Positions 26,974 to 40,967 of a DNA stretch of 64,000 nt are shown piece by piece. The notes under the pieces were generated by a model, which was not told the origin of the DNA, did no database searches, and saw only the letters and a list, made by a program, of their open reading frames with translations. The stretch's first letter is position 1, and each line of letters starts with the position of its first letter. A program made the position numbers and the translations under genes. Origin of the DNA: Pontederia crassipes (Eukaryota > Streptophyta > Magnoliopsida > Commelinales > Pontederiaceae); assembly GCA_030549335.1 (NCBI GenBank), contig CM060189.1:28853001-28917000 (forward strand), in the 5' to 3' direction.

Positions 26974-27085
26974 CCCCGACAGTCAGCGTAAAACCCTGTC
27001 AAATCGCATGAACATGGATCAACGAATAACGTCGTATGATCCATGTAGCCGATCCACCTAGTGAGATAAGACTTTATTGTTATTG
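26974..27085 (+). mobile_element. RTE-type LINE tail, degenerate copy
   Basis: Plus-strand sequence from CCCCGACAGTCAGCG through GATCCATGTAGCCGATC to GATAAGACTTTATTG matches the 3' end of the other RTE copies, with more mutations and a decayed TTG tail. The 7-mer TTAATAT on both sides (26967-26973 and 27086-27092) is a possible TSD. Probably the oldest RTE copy here. Confidence 0.7.
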
Positions 27086-27092
27086 TTAATAT

Positions 27093-27733
27093 ATTTTCAT
27101 ATTAAATTATAATTTTGTATTATGTGCACACACATATATGGAGGTTAATGGATACGTTCCATACTTTGATATGAAGCGCTTATTTTATTTATTTATTTAT
27201 GGAGGTTAATTATTTATTTACTTAAATAATTAGAATTTATGATTAAACTAATTATATATATTTATATGAAATAATATTATATTTATTGAGCTGGTTTGAT
27301 AATAAAAAATATCATGTAAAATTAATGATTTAATCATATTTGATAAAATGATTTGACAACGATAACTGAGTATTTGAATGATCTTAATCAAATTCACTAT
27401 TTAACTAATAAAATAATTAATATATACTTATTTATTAGTTTAATAAATAAAACTTGTGATATTTGTTATTTATCTTTATGTATATTTATTATTTATCATC
27501 TTAAGAAAATAAGTTTGAATGACCCGCCTATCGCATCTAATAGGAATCCGGTCAGGTCGGACCTATAATTCAAATTTTATTAAGCTGATCGAACCCTCCG
27601 GCTTTGGTCCGGATCAATCAGACGTTATTTAGTTATTTACCTTCTATTGAGCATTTGCGCCGCATTGGGGGTATTTTAGAAGTCGAATCAGCGAGGAATT
27701 TGGCCGGCGACCGGCGGCGGAGGGAAGAGGAAG
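27093..27733. other. AT-rich upstream region and 5' leader of LSM3
   Basis: AT-rich to about 27500, then GC-rich from about 27590 up to the LSM3 start. The GC-rich part should hold the LSM3 promoter and 5'-UTR. No clear TATA box was identified. Confidence 0.45.
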
Positions 27734-30700
27734 ATGGCGACCGAGGAGGAAAGCGCGGTGAAGGAGCCTCTCGATCTCATCCGTCTCAGCCTCGACGAAC
27801 GAATCTACGTCAAGCTCCGCTCCGACCGCGAGCTCCGAGGCAAACTTCACGTAAAACCCCTTTCTCCCTAAGTCCACATTTTTTTTTGCTCAAATCTTTT
27901 GCCAAATTAGATTTGTTGTTCATTAAGTTGTTATTTTACTGTGATTTCTGGAATTCCAAGTCTGCTTGCTTGTCGTCGCCGCGAATCCCTTGGTTTCAAG
28001 TTGTTTTTGCCGAAATTTTGGTTAGGTTTTGCTGAAAAACCGTGGGGTCGTTGAAAGCTTTGTTCTTTAAAATTCGCAACTTATCACCAGTGTATTTACG
28101 TTCTTTCTATCCTTGATCATTATTACTGCACTAAGACGGAACTATCTGGAGTTTAGTTTGCTAGTTTGTGAGTTGTGACTATATGGGAGAAAAGGCAAAT
28201 TGAGATTCCGATGAAGAATGAAGATTATTATATTTCAACCCCTCTGTCGGATGGTCAATTTATGTGAAGGTCTGGTCCATGATTTTATTGACGGTCGGTA
28301 GTCTTAACGATGTGTCTTTGTAACTTTTACATAGTTGTGTCGTCTGAATATGATGATGGTTTGCCTCGTTCTTGGTTAAAAAATGCATAGAAATCCTGAG
28401 TTTGTTCAACGTAACTATAGGGCCCTCACAGTAATTGCAACACATTCGAGCTTTTGTATTGTATGAGCTTCAGCTCTCCCTATGACCCTCCCAATAAAAT
28501 CCCGAGTTCAGGTAATTTAATTATTTGCTTTATGAGCTCAAGGATAAAGTGAAGAAACTCCTAATGATGGCATCAAATTATAATGACTTTCTTTCCCATA
28601 AAAATATCTTTTGAAAGTTACCAATGTGCTAGAATAACACTCTCAGCGTGATGTTGTTGTGCTGTTGTTTCTAATATTGAAAGCATTGGAACTGTGCGGC
28701 CAATGAAGCTTGTTTTTTTTCTACTTGGGATTTCATATACAGTTCTATGAATCCATCACGTTTTGACTTATGGTGAAGTATAATGAAGTTCGTAGAACCA
28801 AATGTAACTGAAATACACCTATTTCAGCAGCCATGAACTACAAAGTCTGCATAAATTCAAAAGCTACACAAGCAGCTTCATCTACCAAGCAATATTGGCA
28901 AAGGATGCACATTATGCTGTAGGCTGTAGCCTTCTTTATAACACGGAATAAAGATACACATTTAATGTAGTTTTTTTGCTGCCTCTTTGGATGGTGCTGG
29001 GCGGGGTCCTCTTTGCTTCGTCGTCATTTGCAAGTCTCCTGCGTCCCTTAGACCCCCCACCTGTTGTCGCCATTGACTCTCATTTGGTGTTCAAATCAGA
29101 GTGTGTGTGTGTATCGTGGGCGCTGGGTGGTGGAGGCAGGACGGGTTGAAAAGCCTTTTTCTGTACACTAACATTTTATTTAGCTATGTAATATGGTAAA
29201 CACTCAACTTTAGCCAGTGTACTCAATAAGTTCCATTGACTTCAATTTGTGTCAATGTCACCTCGTTTCTTATCAAACATATTATCATAGTTTTGCAGAT
29301 TTTTTGTTGACATAAATATCCACATCACCAATTTTCTCTCTTCTATGTCATTAAACTGATAAATTACCTTTAAATTAGAAAAAAAATAAACTTATTAGAA
29401 ACTATAAGAGTATAAGACAATATATAATTTTAAAGATCATAAATTACTCTCCACTGTTTGTTGTTTTACCCATGTATTTTTTATATAATGCTTTGGGAGA
29501 CAGAATGGTAATGTGGACGTCCGCATCGACAAAGAGCTTAACAAACCTGTTATAACAAGTTATGATGACTTTTGAAGAAAAAATAACCATAACTTTGGAA
29601 ATGACATGCACTCTAAAGCTAAGAAATTATTTAGATACAACGAATTAGTTGATTATATATGTGTGTGTGTATATATCTCAATTATTCTTCATTAAGCTGG
29701 AAGTCTTTGTTATGTCTTCAACTTTTATTGCTTGAAACTTCCTCCTCTGATGGTTGTATGGGCCACCTGATTGTAGCGTAATCAGGTAATTTTTTAGAGA
29801 GAGAATGTTGCATTGAAAACATTATAGATCATGGGTCTCTTTTACATCTGAATGGGCCAATGGATTTTGTTACCTTTCTGTTTCTCTTTTTCTCTACCTT
29901 TCACACATTTTGTTTTCCATACCACACCTGTAAATTTTCAATATTTATTAAATTAATATAAGTGGATGACTACCATGTTTTCTTGTCATCATTTCTCTTT
30001 ACCATGATACTGCCTCCTGACTTTGCCGTGTTATCCTTTAGGCATTCAGATGAAAGTTCATGTATCTTATGTTAGGCTCTATTTAGCAGACAAACTTTTT
30101 AATGTTTTCTTCTGTGCACTTTTTCTTCCAGTATGTATATCTTTTCTGCAAAATTTGGTACTTGTCCAATCTAAGCTAATGCTTTATGCTGAAAGATCTG
30201 TTGAGCATGTGTATTTTGGATTTTGAAGTGAAACTTGGTATCCATATTGAGTTAATGCTCTTATATTTTTTAGATTGTCCATTTAATCTTAATGGTACTC
30301 AGGTTTATCCTATTAGATAATTTGATGACATACTACATGGATTACCTTTTGTTTCAGGCCTATGATCAACATCTAAATATGATCCTTGGTGATGTTGAAG
30401 AGATAATAACTACTGTTGAAATTGATGATGAAACCTATGAAGAAATTGTCCGGGTATGTCATGCATGCTTCCATATTACTCCTATTTCTTTCCTCCTTTT
30501 GTTAAGCGATGATTTAAAGAACTTTTTATTGCCATGTTTTTTGCATTATAAAGGGTGCATTGGTGATCACTTTATGTCCATATCATTTTTTTTCTTTTTT
30601 CGGATAAAAAAGGAACATGGTTGAGCCCATCAGTGGCATATCTATCCCACAACAAATTTTATAACAACACTTCTCAGGGCCATTTTTGAATGAGATCTCA

Positions 30701-31317
30701 TAGCCGTGCAGCTCAAAAAAGGTTTGTTCAAATATATTTCGGGAGGTGATTTACTAGCAGCTTAATTTCGATGTGCCAAAAGTGTGATCTTGTTTGTAGT
30801 TCAGTCCAGCATTCATGTAAGATTAGTTCTAAACCAATTGCAAGGGCTTATCAGATGTGGTGCTTGCTCTCGAGCGCGTTATCTCAACATCTTAAATACA
30901 ATCTATTGTTGTCTTCAAACTTCTGTAGTTTTCTTTTTTTGGTACACCGTCTAGCTTTAACAGAGGTTGTAAAGTTTGCAGTTCTGTCGTCCTCAAAAAA
31001 GTTTATAGTTCTGTTCAACATTAGTTGGGATGTAGTGTTTCCTTCTTTCTCATAAACATTTTTAAAAGTCTCCTTTTTCCAAAAAACTAAGGAATACGAA
31101 GATTCCTTTCTAGGCAACTGATTTTGCAGTTTTGAGCATTGAAGAATTTTAGGGTCTTTTTCGTTGATACTCGTACCACGAAGTTGATCAAACTTTTGAC
31201 CCTTTGATGTCTATTCTTTTACGATTTGTCCTGCAGACTTCAAGGAGAACCGTTCCATTTCTTTTTGTTAGAGGCGATGGAGTTATACTGGTTTCTCCGC
31301 CACTAAGGACAGCATGA
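27734..31317 (+). CDS. LSM3: LSM3, U6 snRNA-associated Sm-like protein (97 aa)
   Basis: Three exons: 27734-27850, 30358-30453 and 31237-31317, all phase 0 with GT-AG introns of 2507 and 783 nt. The 97-aa product starts [20 protein letters not shown] and ends [11 protein letters not shown], full length for LSM3. The Sm1 motif spans exons 1-2 ([18 protein letters not shown] and [15 protein letters not shown]). The Sm2 motif is in exon 3 ([13 protein letters not shown]), with the RG signature that contacts RNA. In other plants LSM3 is a subunit of the cytoplasmic Lsm1-7 ring (decapping) and the nuclear Lsm2-8 ring (U6 snRNA). The ATG sits in a GC-rich context and matches the family start. Nothing suggests damage. 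The 5' end of intron 1 stays open in frame, giving a spurious longer frame. Confidence 0.97.
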
Positions 31318-31540
31318 CAATCTGATGAAGCGGCTTCTATACAGCTTAGGGTTTACATGGAATTAAGATTATTTATCATGATTTGACTTCTGTTACTTGT
31401 AAACGTGCCAATTTTAACTTTTCGATTGGACAATCGTTGGCAGCTATTAGAATACCATATAAGAATATGACTGTTCAGATTTCGAGGATTATTTTGGTTT
31501 TTCTGGTCATCCTTTTCCTTCTAAAAAAAAGTTTTTTTTT

Positions 31541-31689
31541 GTTACATAAGGAGGCACAAGGCATAATACAAGGAAATGAAAGATAAATTTGAAAAATAAA
31601 AGGACACAACTCTCACGGTTTTGAAATTTGAATTCGAGACCTTTTGATCTACGAGTAAGGGTATGCCACTGCACTACGTCCTCGTTCCC
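31541..31689 (-). mobile_element. Probable tRNA-derived SINE
   Basis: Read on the minus strand it starts GGGAACGAGGACG, has a perfect A-box-like TAGTGCAGTGG (31666-31676) and a B-box-like GGTCTCGAATT (31631-31641) about 25 nt further on. It ends near 31541 next to A and T runs. This is the layout of an RNA polymerase III promoter in a plant SINE. Homopolymers on both sides hide any TSD. Confidence 0.55.
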
Positions 31690-32202
31690 AAAAAAAAATT
31701 TAATGGAGGGGAATTTTTATTTTTTTTTCTTTCTCCATTTATGTTATTTTATTTTAATCTCAAAATGGGGTGTAAAATTGTTTTCCCTTCCCTCTTTTTT
31801 ATCTTCCCCTCATTTTCTTCCCTTCTCTTAATTAGCCTTCATCCAAACAGATCATTAGTTTGATAATTTAAATTAAGGGGGGAGTGGTGGATTAATGTGG
31901 TGTAGCAAGGTTGATAAGATAAGTGTGGTGAGTGTTTATGTAAATAATCTTTGAATATAAATTAATGGGATAAATTAAGTTAATTTAATCCAATACAATA
32001 TAATTAATGTCTTTATTATATTTAAGAAAAAAATTTATTTGGCTAAGAAAAATAAGGGTAAAATGTGGATAATTAACCCCTCTAAAATAATTAATTTGAA
32101 GTCAAGTGATTAATTTATACTTAGTTAAATTAATAAAATTTATATCTAAATAAAATTTAGCCCATTCTTTCTAAACTCTCCATCCAAACACATTCTAAGA
32201 TA
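31690..32202. other. AT-rich spacer between SINE and chromovirus LTR
   Basis: Pyrimidine-rich, then AT-rich. CATCCAAACA motifs near 31839 and 32182 resemble MITE ends but no paired TIR was established. Confidence 0.35.
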
Positions 32203-32726
32203 TGTAAGTCACGGGATCATTTTTCGCTTGACCGATTTGTGTAGTGTCAAAACGTGCTCATCGTCTAGACAAGTTTTTTTTATGTGCTTTGCAGAAGCTT
32301 TATTTTGTCATTTATCGAATGCTACGATTTTGAGACACTTGATCTCGAGCGGAAGCTTCGACGGAGACGTCGTGAACAAATGGACGCCCAGACGGAACAC
32401 TCAACTCTTGGGATGCTTTGTGGATTACCACATCACGTTTAAGGTTCGATGCTAAATTGTGAGAAGCTTTAAAATCTTTGTTGATTAAAATAATTACAAA
32501 GAGCTTTGAAGGAGGACTAGCAGGTCCCCATAATATACACCATTTCGGATGGTAGGTTTGCGACATGTGACGTGGAACATAAGCTAGGGGTGCGCTTTTT
32601 CTGAAGAGGATATTACAAGATTATCATCACAGGAGAAAATAAGACTAAGTTATAAAAGTGTACTAAAACAAGAAAAAGCAAGATAACTCGGCAATCCCAA
32701 AGTACGTTGTGGAGAGTCCTGAGACA
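32203..32726 (-). repeat. 3' LTR of the chromovirus
   Basis: Read on the minus strand it starts TGTCTCAGGAC directly after the polypurine tract and ends CGTGACTTACA. It aligns along its length with the solo LTR at 34305-35233, for example GCCGAGTTATCTT near the start and CGAAAAATGA near the end. Confidence 0.8.
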
Positions 32727-32742
32727 TTCTCTCCCACTCAAG

Positions 32743-34304
32743 TCAGCGACATCCTCGTAGCTGCAGCTTCAAAGTCTTCGATCTTTTGCTTGAACTGCCA
32801 CAAGGCTTCGGCTGACTCCTAACTTGTGTCGGCGTCCGGTCTTCCGCTCCATTGAATAAGGTAATCCTTTCGCTTCTTCCTAAGAACAGCGAACACTTCT
32901 TTAACTTGGTTAGTAAACTATTGATGGATGGTCGTCGGAGCACGATTTGAAACCCTATGCTCGGGTTCTTCTGAGTCTTCGATGTAAGGCTTAAGCAAAC
33001 TGACATGAAAGATGAGATATTGCATTTGCGACGGGAGCTCAAGTTTGCATGTCACTTTACCTACCTTTTTCAAGATCTTGAACGAGCCTTCTTAACGTTT
33101 AATGAGACCATTGTGTAGATTCTTCTTGCTTAGCCGAAGATGTTGGACTAGATTCACAATGACCAAACCTCCGACATCAAAGTTGATGTCCCATTTCTTC
33201 ATGCGCTTCGATGCCTTATGTAAACATGCTCGAGCCATACCATTTTGCTCATGCCATTCCCTCGCCATGTAGTGAGCGGCAGAGACTTTGCCACCATAAG
33301 AAGCGGTGACGACATGTGGAGTGAGGGGTTGCTACCTTGTTACTATTTCAAAGGGACTCCTCCATTGTAGGTTGTAAGAGAATTGCGCATTGTCGAGTAG
33401 CTTCGCCCAATCCTTATAATTGGCTCTCACATAGTGCCGCTAAATCTTCATGATACAATTTACTCTTTCAGTTTCGCCGTCAGTTTGGAGAAGTGCAATG
33501 AAGAAATGGAGGTTGGAATTCATTGTCTTGAACAACTCCTTCTAGAAGTTGCCAACGAATGGTCCATTTCGATCGCTGACTATGTTTTGAAAAAGACCCC
33601 AATACTTCATCACATATTTCATCAATAACTTTGCAACTTTAGTGGGAGGGCAACTCGCGGAGCCAACGACGAAGATGGCATACTTGGAGAATCGATCAAC
33701 GACCACCACGATGGTACTTGCCCGTTCAGACTTGGGCAGGCCTTGATGAAGTTCAAGGAAACATATTTCTATGGCCGCTCTGGAATAGGAAGAGATTTCA
33801 GAAGTCCAGAGGTCCACAGACACTTGATTAATTGCTTTGTCTTGTTGGCAAATAAGGCATGTCTTCACAAAACTTTCAACATCATCCATCTTTGGCTAGA
33901 AATAATTGTCATCGATGAGTACCAAAGTGCAGTGGATCCGATCCCACTTAGAGTCATGACTTCTGCATGATGGCGTGCCACAAGTTGTCGAATAATGGAA
34001 CGTAGATGCGACGTTCCTTAGTGAAGATCAACCATCTTTCTCCCAAAATTGATGCATCGCCTCCCTTGCTTGCTCAAGGAAATTCTTCGCTATGATATTC
34101 GATTTCAATCCCTTCTTGATATTCTCGATCAGGTCGGCCATATATGAGCTCATGGTCGTCAATTTCATGTGTCGGTTGAGGGTATCGGCAACGACATTCG
34201 TCTTGTCGAGCTTGAACTTCATGACGTAGTCGAACTCCGCTATAAAATCTTACCATCGTGTTTGCATTGGTGGAGCTTCTTCTGTATCTCAAAGTAGCTG
34301 ATCG
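32743..34304 (-). pseudogene. Chromovirus pol: RNase H end, integrase, chromodomain
   Basis: Recognisable pieces on the minus strand, with several frame changes: EFDYVMKFKLDKTNVVAD (RNase H end, about 34240-34180); CLICQQDK of the H2C2 zinc finger (about 33855); VVVVDRFSKYA and IVSDRNGPF around the first two catalytic Asp of the integrase core (33740-33550); SQMQYLIFHVSLLKPY (about 33030); and a chromodomain-like ALWQFKQKIEDFE (about 32790). It is not translatable as one protein. Confidence 0.8.
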
Positions 34305-35233
34305 TGTCGCGGAGGCTTTTCCCATGGACCGCCGAGTTATCTTACTTCCTTATATTTTTTCTTTTCAACCCACTTTTGTACTTAGTTTATTTTTCACGTG
34401 TGATAGTGGCAATTTTGTAATTCTACACTCTAGAAAAGTGCACCCCCTTGGCTTGTTCTCCACATCACACGTCGCATATCTACCACCCGAGCCTGCGGTA
34501 TAGTAGGGGAGACCCGCTAGTGCTCATCCGAAGCGTTGTAATCATTCCTATTTAATCAAGAAAGATTTTAAGCTTTTCAAAATATAACATTATGCCTCGA
34601 GCGTGGGGTGGCAACCCACAAAAACGTCCCAAGCGATTGAGCGTTTCGGTGAGGTGTCTGTTTGTTTACTCGCATAGGGGTGTTCAGCGGGTCTTTGGGT
34701 CAGGTCGGGTATGGGTTGGATTTTTCCAACCCGAGGTGACCCGACCCGACTCGAATGACCCGATTTTTTTATTTTTTTATTTTTTTAATTTAAACTCGAG
34801 CCTATATTTGATTTAAAAAAATTAAAATAGAATATTTTAAGTACAGAAATAACATTAAATGGTTTAAAACTTTATTTTATTGTTTAAAATAAATATAAAA
34901 TAATATTTTAATATTAAATAAATATAAAAATAGTAAGAAAAAATTTAAAAAAAAAAGAAAATTGGGTGGTCGGGTAATCCGACCACCCGACCCGACCAAA
35001 CCTTGGTCGGGTCGGGTCAGATTTGTTCACGGGTCGGGTCCAACCCGACCCGTGAACACCCCTATACACGCATCCACCGAAGCATCCGTTCGGGACCGAG
35101 CGTCCAAAAAACTGTGACATTCGAGAAAGTGACATAAACAAGCTTCGGCAAAAGCGCTTAAAAGAGCTTGCTTAAACGTTGGGCACATCTAGGCGCCGCA
35201 CGGGTCGGTCGAACGAAAAATGACCCTGCGACA
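34305..35233 (+). mobile_element. Solo LTR of the same chromovirus family, inserted in reverse
   Basis: Termini are TGTCGC and GCGACA, with a 4-bp TSD ATCG at 34301-34304 and 35234-35237. It is homologous to the 3' LTR at 32203-32726 but lies in the opposite orientation. Without this block and one TSD, the host RNase H frame continues across the junction (DNIA on one side, SYFEIQKKL on the other). The LTR itself is about 530 bp once the nested MITE and its TSD are removed. Confidence 0.85.
34675..35064. mobile_element. hAT-like MITE, 390 bp
   Basis: Inverted termini TAGGGGTGTTCA on each end, followed inward by GGGTCGGGT-rich subterminal blocks. 8-bp flanks TACTCGCA (34667-34674) and TACACGCA (35065-35072) match 7 of 8, as expected for a hAT TSD. 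It lies inside the solo LTR at 34305-35233. Confidence 0.85.
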
Positions 35234-35237
35234 ATCG

Positions 35238-35351
35238 CGATATTATCCGTCGATATGAAATGGCGACCTAAGAAGATATTGTCGCCATGCCCTAACGCAA
35301 TGGATTACCATCGTCATCTCCTTTTCTTGAACGTGATAGCGTCGCTTTGTG
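35238..35351 (-). pseudogene. Chromovirus RNase H segment between two insertions
   Basis: The minus strand reads VQEKEMTMVIHCVRAWRQYL, the RNase H motif of chromoviruses. It is cut off from the rest by a solo LTR on one side and a hAT-like element on the other. Confidence 0.8.
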
Positions 35352-36404
35352 CAGTGTTGTCAAGGTCGGACCAGACCGGCCAGTCCGACCAATGATCGGC
35401 CACAATAGCGGCCTAATTAAAGCCCAAAAATCATATCCCTATTTGAACCGATAAAAAATTGGTCAAAACCGATTAAAATTGGCTAAAATCGAAGAAAACT
35501 GGGTTGAATCGCATTTTTTGGTTCAACCAATTTTTTATTAATTTTTTTGTTAAAAGATAATTTGATAAAAGTAATTATTATAAATTTGAAAATATCCAAA
35601 AATAGACTTTCTCCGTAAATATTCGGCCTATTAGTCTCCTCCTTCATTTATATTTGTCCATTTGCTCTCATTTTGCTACTATTATGGATGTGAGACTATT
35701 CTTGTATACTCAATTGTTTTTTTTTCCCTTCATTTAGTTTTGAATTTATTAAACTTTGATCTTTAACTTATGGATTATGATCTTATTCAATTTTTTTGAT
35801 ATCATAAATGTATATTATAATATAAATTAATTATAAATTAATTATATTAATATTAAATCAATCATATTAGATAAATTAGTTATGAATGAATGGTGCAAAC
35901 TTTTACAATAATACTATAATATGCTTAGTATAGTATAATATTATATATAATAATATATATACACAACTTTAAATTTCTTTAATTTAGTGTGTAATAAGTC
36001 AAATTAAAGCGTTAATTACTAATTTATACTATATATTTATTTATAAAATATATAATTTTCTCATAATATTTTGGATAAAAATATGTATTTGTTGCTTCCA
36101 ACATAAAAAAGAAAGAATTAACCAATAGAAAACTTGTATATAATAATCAAATTCAATAAGATCTTAATTTATTAAGTGTATAATAATTTTAATATCAAAT
36201 GTTAAAATTAATTATACATTTATGATTGTTATTTTTTTTTGTACAATTACATTTTGGCATCATATATATATTTATATTTATATAATCAAAATATCATAGC
36301 TTGATTTACTATATCATAAATATAATATTTTATTATTATCCGATCCAATTGGTTCGACCTGAAACGGACACTTATCCGCGTTCAGTTCAGTCCTAACAAC
36401 ATTG
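35352..36404. mobile_element. hAT-like non-autonomous element, 1053 bp
   Basis: Left end CAGTGTTGTCAAGG; right end, read inward, CAATGTTGTTAGGA. 8-bp flanks GCTTTGTG (35344-35351) and GCTTTCTG (36405-36412) match 7 of 8. The interior is AT-rich with no transposase. It interrupts the RNase H region of the chromovirus. Confidence 0.8.
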
Positions 36405-36412
36405 GCTTTCTG

Positions 36413-37760
36413 TGAGTTTGCGACTCTCGAACGCCACAAGATGCTCCTTTTACATAAGAACTCCTCTTATAGCATAGTCAGAAGCTAATGCTTGGTGTGA
36501 TCTGGTAGGACGAGCACTGGTTTCTCCGTCATGGCCCTCTTGAGGGTGTCGAACACTTCTTGACATGCAAACGTCCACTCCCACTTCACATTTTTCCGAA
36601 CAAGGTTCATTAAAGAGTCGTCACATGTGAATATCCCTTGATAAATTGTTTATAGTAGTTCGTCAAATCATGAAACTAACGTAGATTGGGAACCCGCTTA
36701 GTTGGTTCCCACTCCATGTCGAATCTTTGCGTCATCTATATTTAGTTTGCCACTTCTGACAACATGTCCCAAGAAGTGTACTTTCGATCGAGCGAATGCA
36801 CACTTATCCCGTTTGACGTAGAGTTGATTTTAGCGTAACACCTCGAACACTTGTCGGATGTGCTTCTCTAAAGTGCGACCGTAGATCATGATATTGTCTA
36901 GGTAAACAACCATGAACCTATCAAGAAAAGGTTGGCTGAGTTGTAATACCTTGTTCATCAAAGTGCAGAAGATTGTCTGAGCATTGATGAGGCCAAAGGA
37001 CATTACTAGGAACTCGAAAGAGTCATATCTCGTTACACACACTATCTTCTGCACATTTTTTTTTCAACAATCCGAACTTACCAATAGCTCGAATGACAAT
37101 CCAACTTGCTAAATCATCTTGAATTGTCAAGCGGTCGGACAAGTCTGCCACAAGGGGTATGTGATACTTATTCTTCATCGTAAGCTTGTTAAGCATCTGA
37201 TAGTCAATGCACATCCGAAGAAATCCTTCATGCTTCGTCTAAAAGAGAATTATGGTGACATATGGAGATTTTGAAGGCATGCATCCAATAATTCAATAAG
37301 TTACTTACGGAGTTCTACGAGATTCGAAGAAACCAACCGCTAAGAAACTACATGTTGAGACTTTGATCCTGGACCAAGTTGCTGACATGATCTTCTTCAC
37401 GTTTCAGAAGCAACCACTTTGGGAGTTCCGGGGACATGACGTTTGTAAAATTCTCAAGGGTCCTAAGAACTTTCGGAGGAGTTGGAATGAAGTACCCCGT
37501 ATCTTTCAAGACAACAGCCACTAGAAAGGTGCGCTTCTATTTTCGCAATACATTCGCCACTTGCATGGCAAAAAAGGTTTTCTACTTTAAATCCCTTGGG
37601 GTCAAAGATGGGATGACGCATGCAACGTGTCATAGAGAAAAAAATACCCGCCACCACTTTATAATCATCCACGGATGTCACCGTCACGTCGAAACTTTCC
37701 GACTACTTATCAATGTGAACCTTCACCTCGAAAGAAAAGCTCACTTCAGCAAAATAAACT
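36413..37760 (-). pseudogene. Chromovirus pol: protease, RT, start of RNase H
   Basis: Minus-strand motifs in order: VTSVDDYKVV (protease end, about 37680), MCIDYQMLNKLTMKNKYHIP (RT, 37214 down), CVTRYDSFEFLVMSFGL (about 37040), MVVYLDNIMIYG (catalytic box, about 36910, second Asp replaced by Asn) and ALLEGP-like connection sequence (about 36540). Stops and frameshifts separate several of these. Confidence 0.8.
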
Positions 37761-38285
37761 AATACGTACCAGAGATTGGAATGAAAATTTTCATCTTCTT
37801 GGATATGCTTCTCGAAGAACTTAGCCAATAATATGTTTCGACAGAGTTGAAATGAGAGCGTTGAGAAATTGTAATGAATATGGTAGATGAACGGTGTCAA
37901 CGTATCAATCGAACACAATTCATTAAGGCAAGATAATAGGAGGCAAGATATAAAAGTTAAATATTACCCTGCCAAAAATGTAGAAGTTAAAACACAATTC
38001 GGCTCAAAACAAGAAAAACTTACAGACTGAATATAGGAAGGTATATGATTGACATAAACAATCTTTTTTTTAGGGATTGACATAAACAAATGGCCACATG
38101 AGAGAACAAGAACTTTTCGCTCCCCAGTTCAGAATACAACAGAAAATTGAAGCTTGGTGATGACAAAATGCCAACTTGAAACACATTCCACCATTCTTCT
38201 TTTACTAAAGCCACCATTGGATAGATGCTTAAATGACTCAAGACTCAAAAACTGCCTGAGGAAAATGGTAAAAAACCCAGGACTC

Positions 38286-39903
<1,618 letters not shown>

Positions 39904-39913
39904 TTTCTAAGTT

Positions 39914-40967
39914 CTGCAACAACAATAAAATTATATTGGTTTCAGAATGTATAATCATGTAATTTGTCTACCTGACGACTGCATGCAACTTTTATCCAAG
40001 CCTAGCTTGATGATCTATAGAAGTCAACTGCGTCAATTTTTCTGGTAATTGCATTGCATGAGAAATGTCTAAGCTCTAATGATCTCATTTTATCAAATCT
40101 ACTTTATTTTTACTATTGTCCCAGATTTTTCATTCTTTTTTTGTTTTCACAGATGGGTAAATCATTGTCACTATAGTTCCCATTATTCATATTGCACTCT
40201 TGGGTGAGTCAGAACCATCAAAAGCTTGCTAGATATCAAGAGCATTACACATGAAACTGAAACTGGTCAGTAACCATGGGGGATGTTGAATGAGACCACA
40301 TTCTCCATTTATTAACATTTAAATTCATAAGTAACACGGATTATTTGTATTCCATCAGTAACGTGGCACAAAGGGTTTTGAAATTAATATTCGGACACCT
40401 TCAATTTCTGCGAGAACATTTGTACAAATGGATTCGAGGGGAAGTCCGATATAAAGTCTACTCCAATCACGTCTACGCCATACTTTCTTGTCAGCTATGG
40501 TCAACTGTGAAGATCAAACAAATAAACTCTAATATTACTGCAAATTTCGTAACCACTAAATGATGCTGGAAAGGTAGTGTTCCTTTGAAACCAAGGAAAT
40601 GAATTGATTTCCACTCTAATATTCAATTGACCTACAGATTGAGAGAACAATTCACAAGACCTAAATCACTCCGATCAAATCTCAACATGAGACCGCAGAT
40701 CCAGCCGAAACCCATCAAATCGCCCAACATATAGAACGGAGATCCCATCAAACAGACGACAAAAAAGAAAGTAAACAAAAAATTCTCAGCCAAACTACTC
40801 AAATCCAAGTCAAACACCATCCGATCATTCAGATCTATAGATCATCTACCGACCGATCCCGAATCAAACGGAAAAGAAGGAACTCTGATCACTTCAAATC
40901 AGGCACCCATCTGCACGGAATGAAACGAACAAGACGGAAAGATCCACGGATCGGGGAGACCCCTTAC
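39914..40967 (-). other. Leader intron of actin copy B
   Basis: Donor CGGAG|GTAAG at 40967, acceptor TTGCAG|AACTTAG at 39914; 1054 nt in the 5'-UTR. Clearly homologous to the leader introns of copies A and C. Confidence 0.85.

Larger units (their letters stand above)
32203..37900 (-). mobile_element. Ty3/gypsy chromovirus, decayed and nested
   Basis: On the minus strand the order is protease (about 37760-37440), reverse transcriptase (about 37280-36600), RNase H (36600-36413, 35351-35238, 34304-33960), integrase (about 33900-33250), chromodomain (about 32900-32743), polypurine tract GTGGGAGAGAA (32727-32737) and 3' LTR. PR-RT-RH-IN order with a C-terminal chromodomain (ALWQFKQKIEDFE) defines a chromovirus. 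It carries many stops and frameshifts and the RT box reads YLDN instead of YLDD. No 5' LTR or gag was recognised, so the high end (about 37.8-37.9 kb) is a truncation and approximate. Two insertions split the RNase H region, at 34305-35233 and 35352-36404. Confidence 0.85.

Noticed and set aside
27604-28035. 143-codon plus-strand frame overlapping the LSM3 start
   Set aside because: It is a different frame from LSM3 and crosses the exon 1 donor into the intron. The LSM3 frame from 27734 explains the coding signal.
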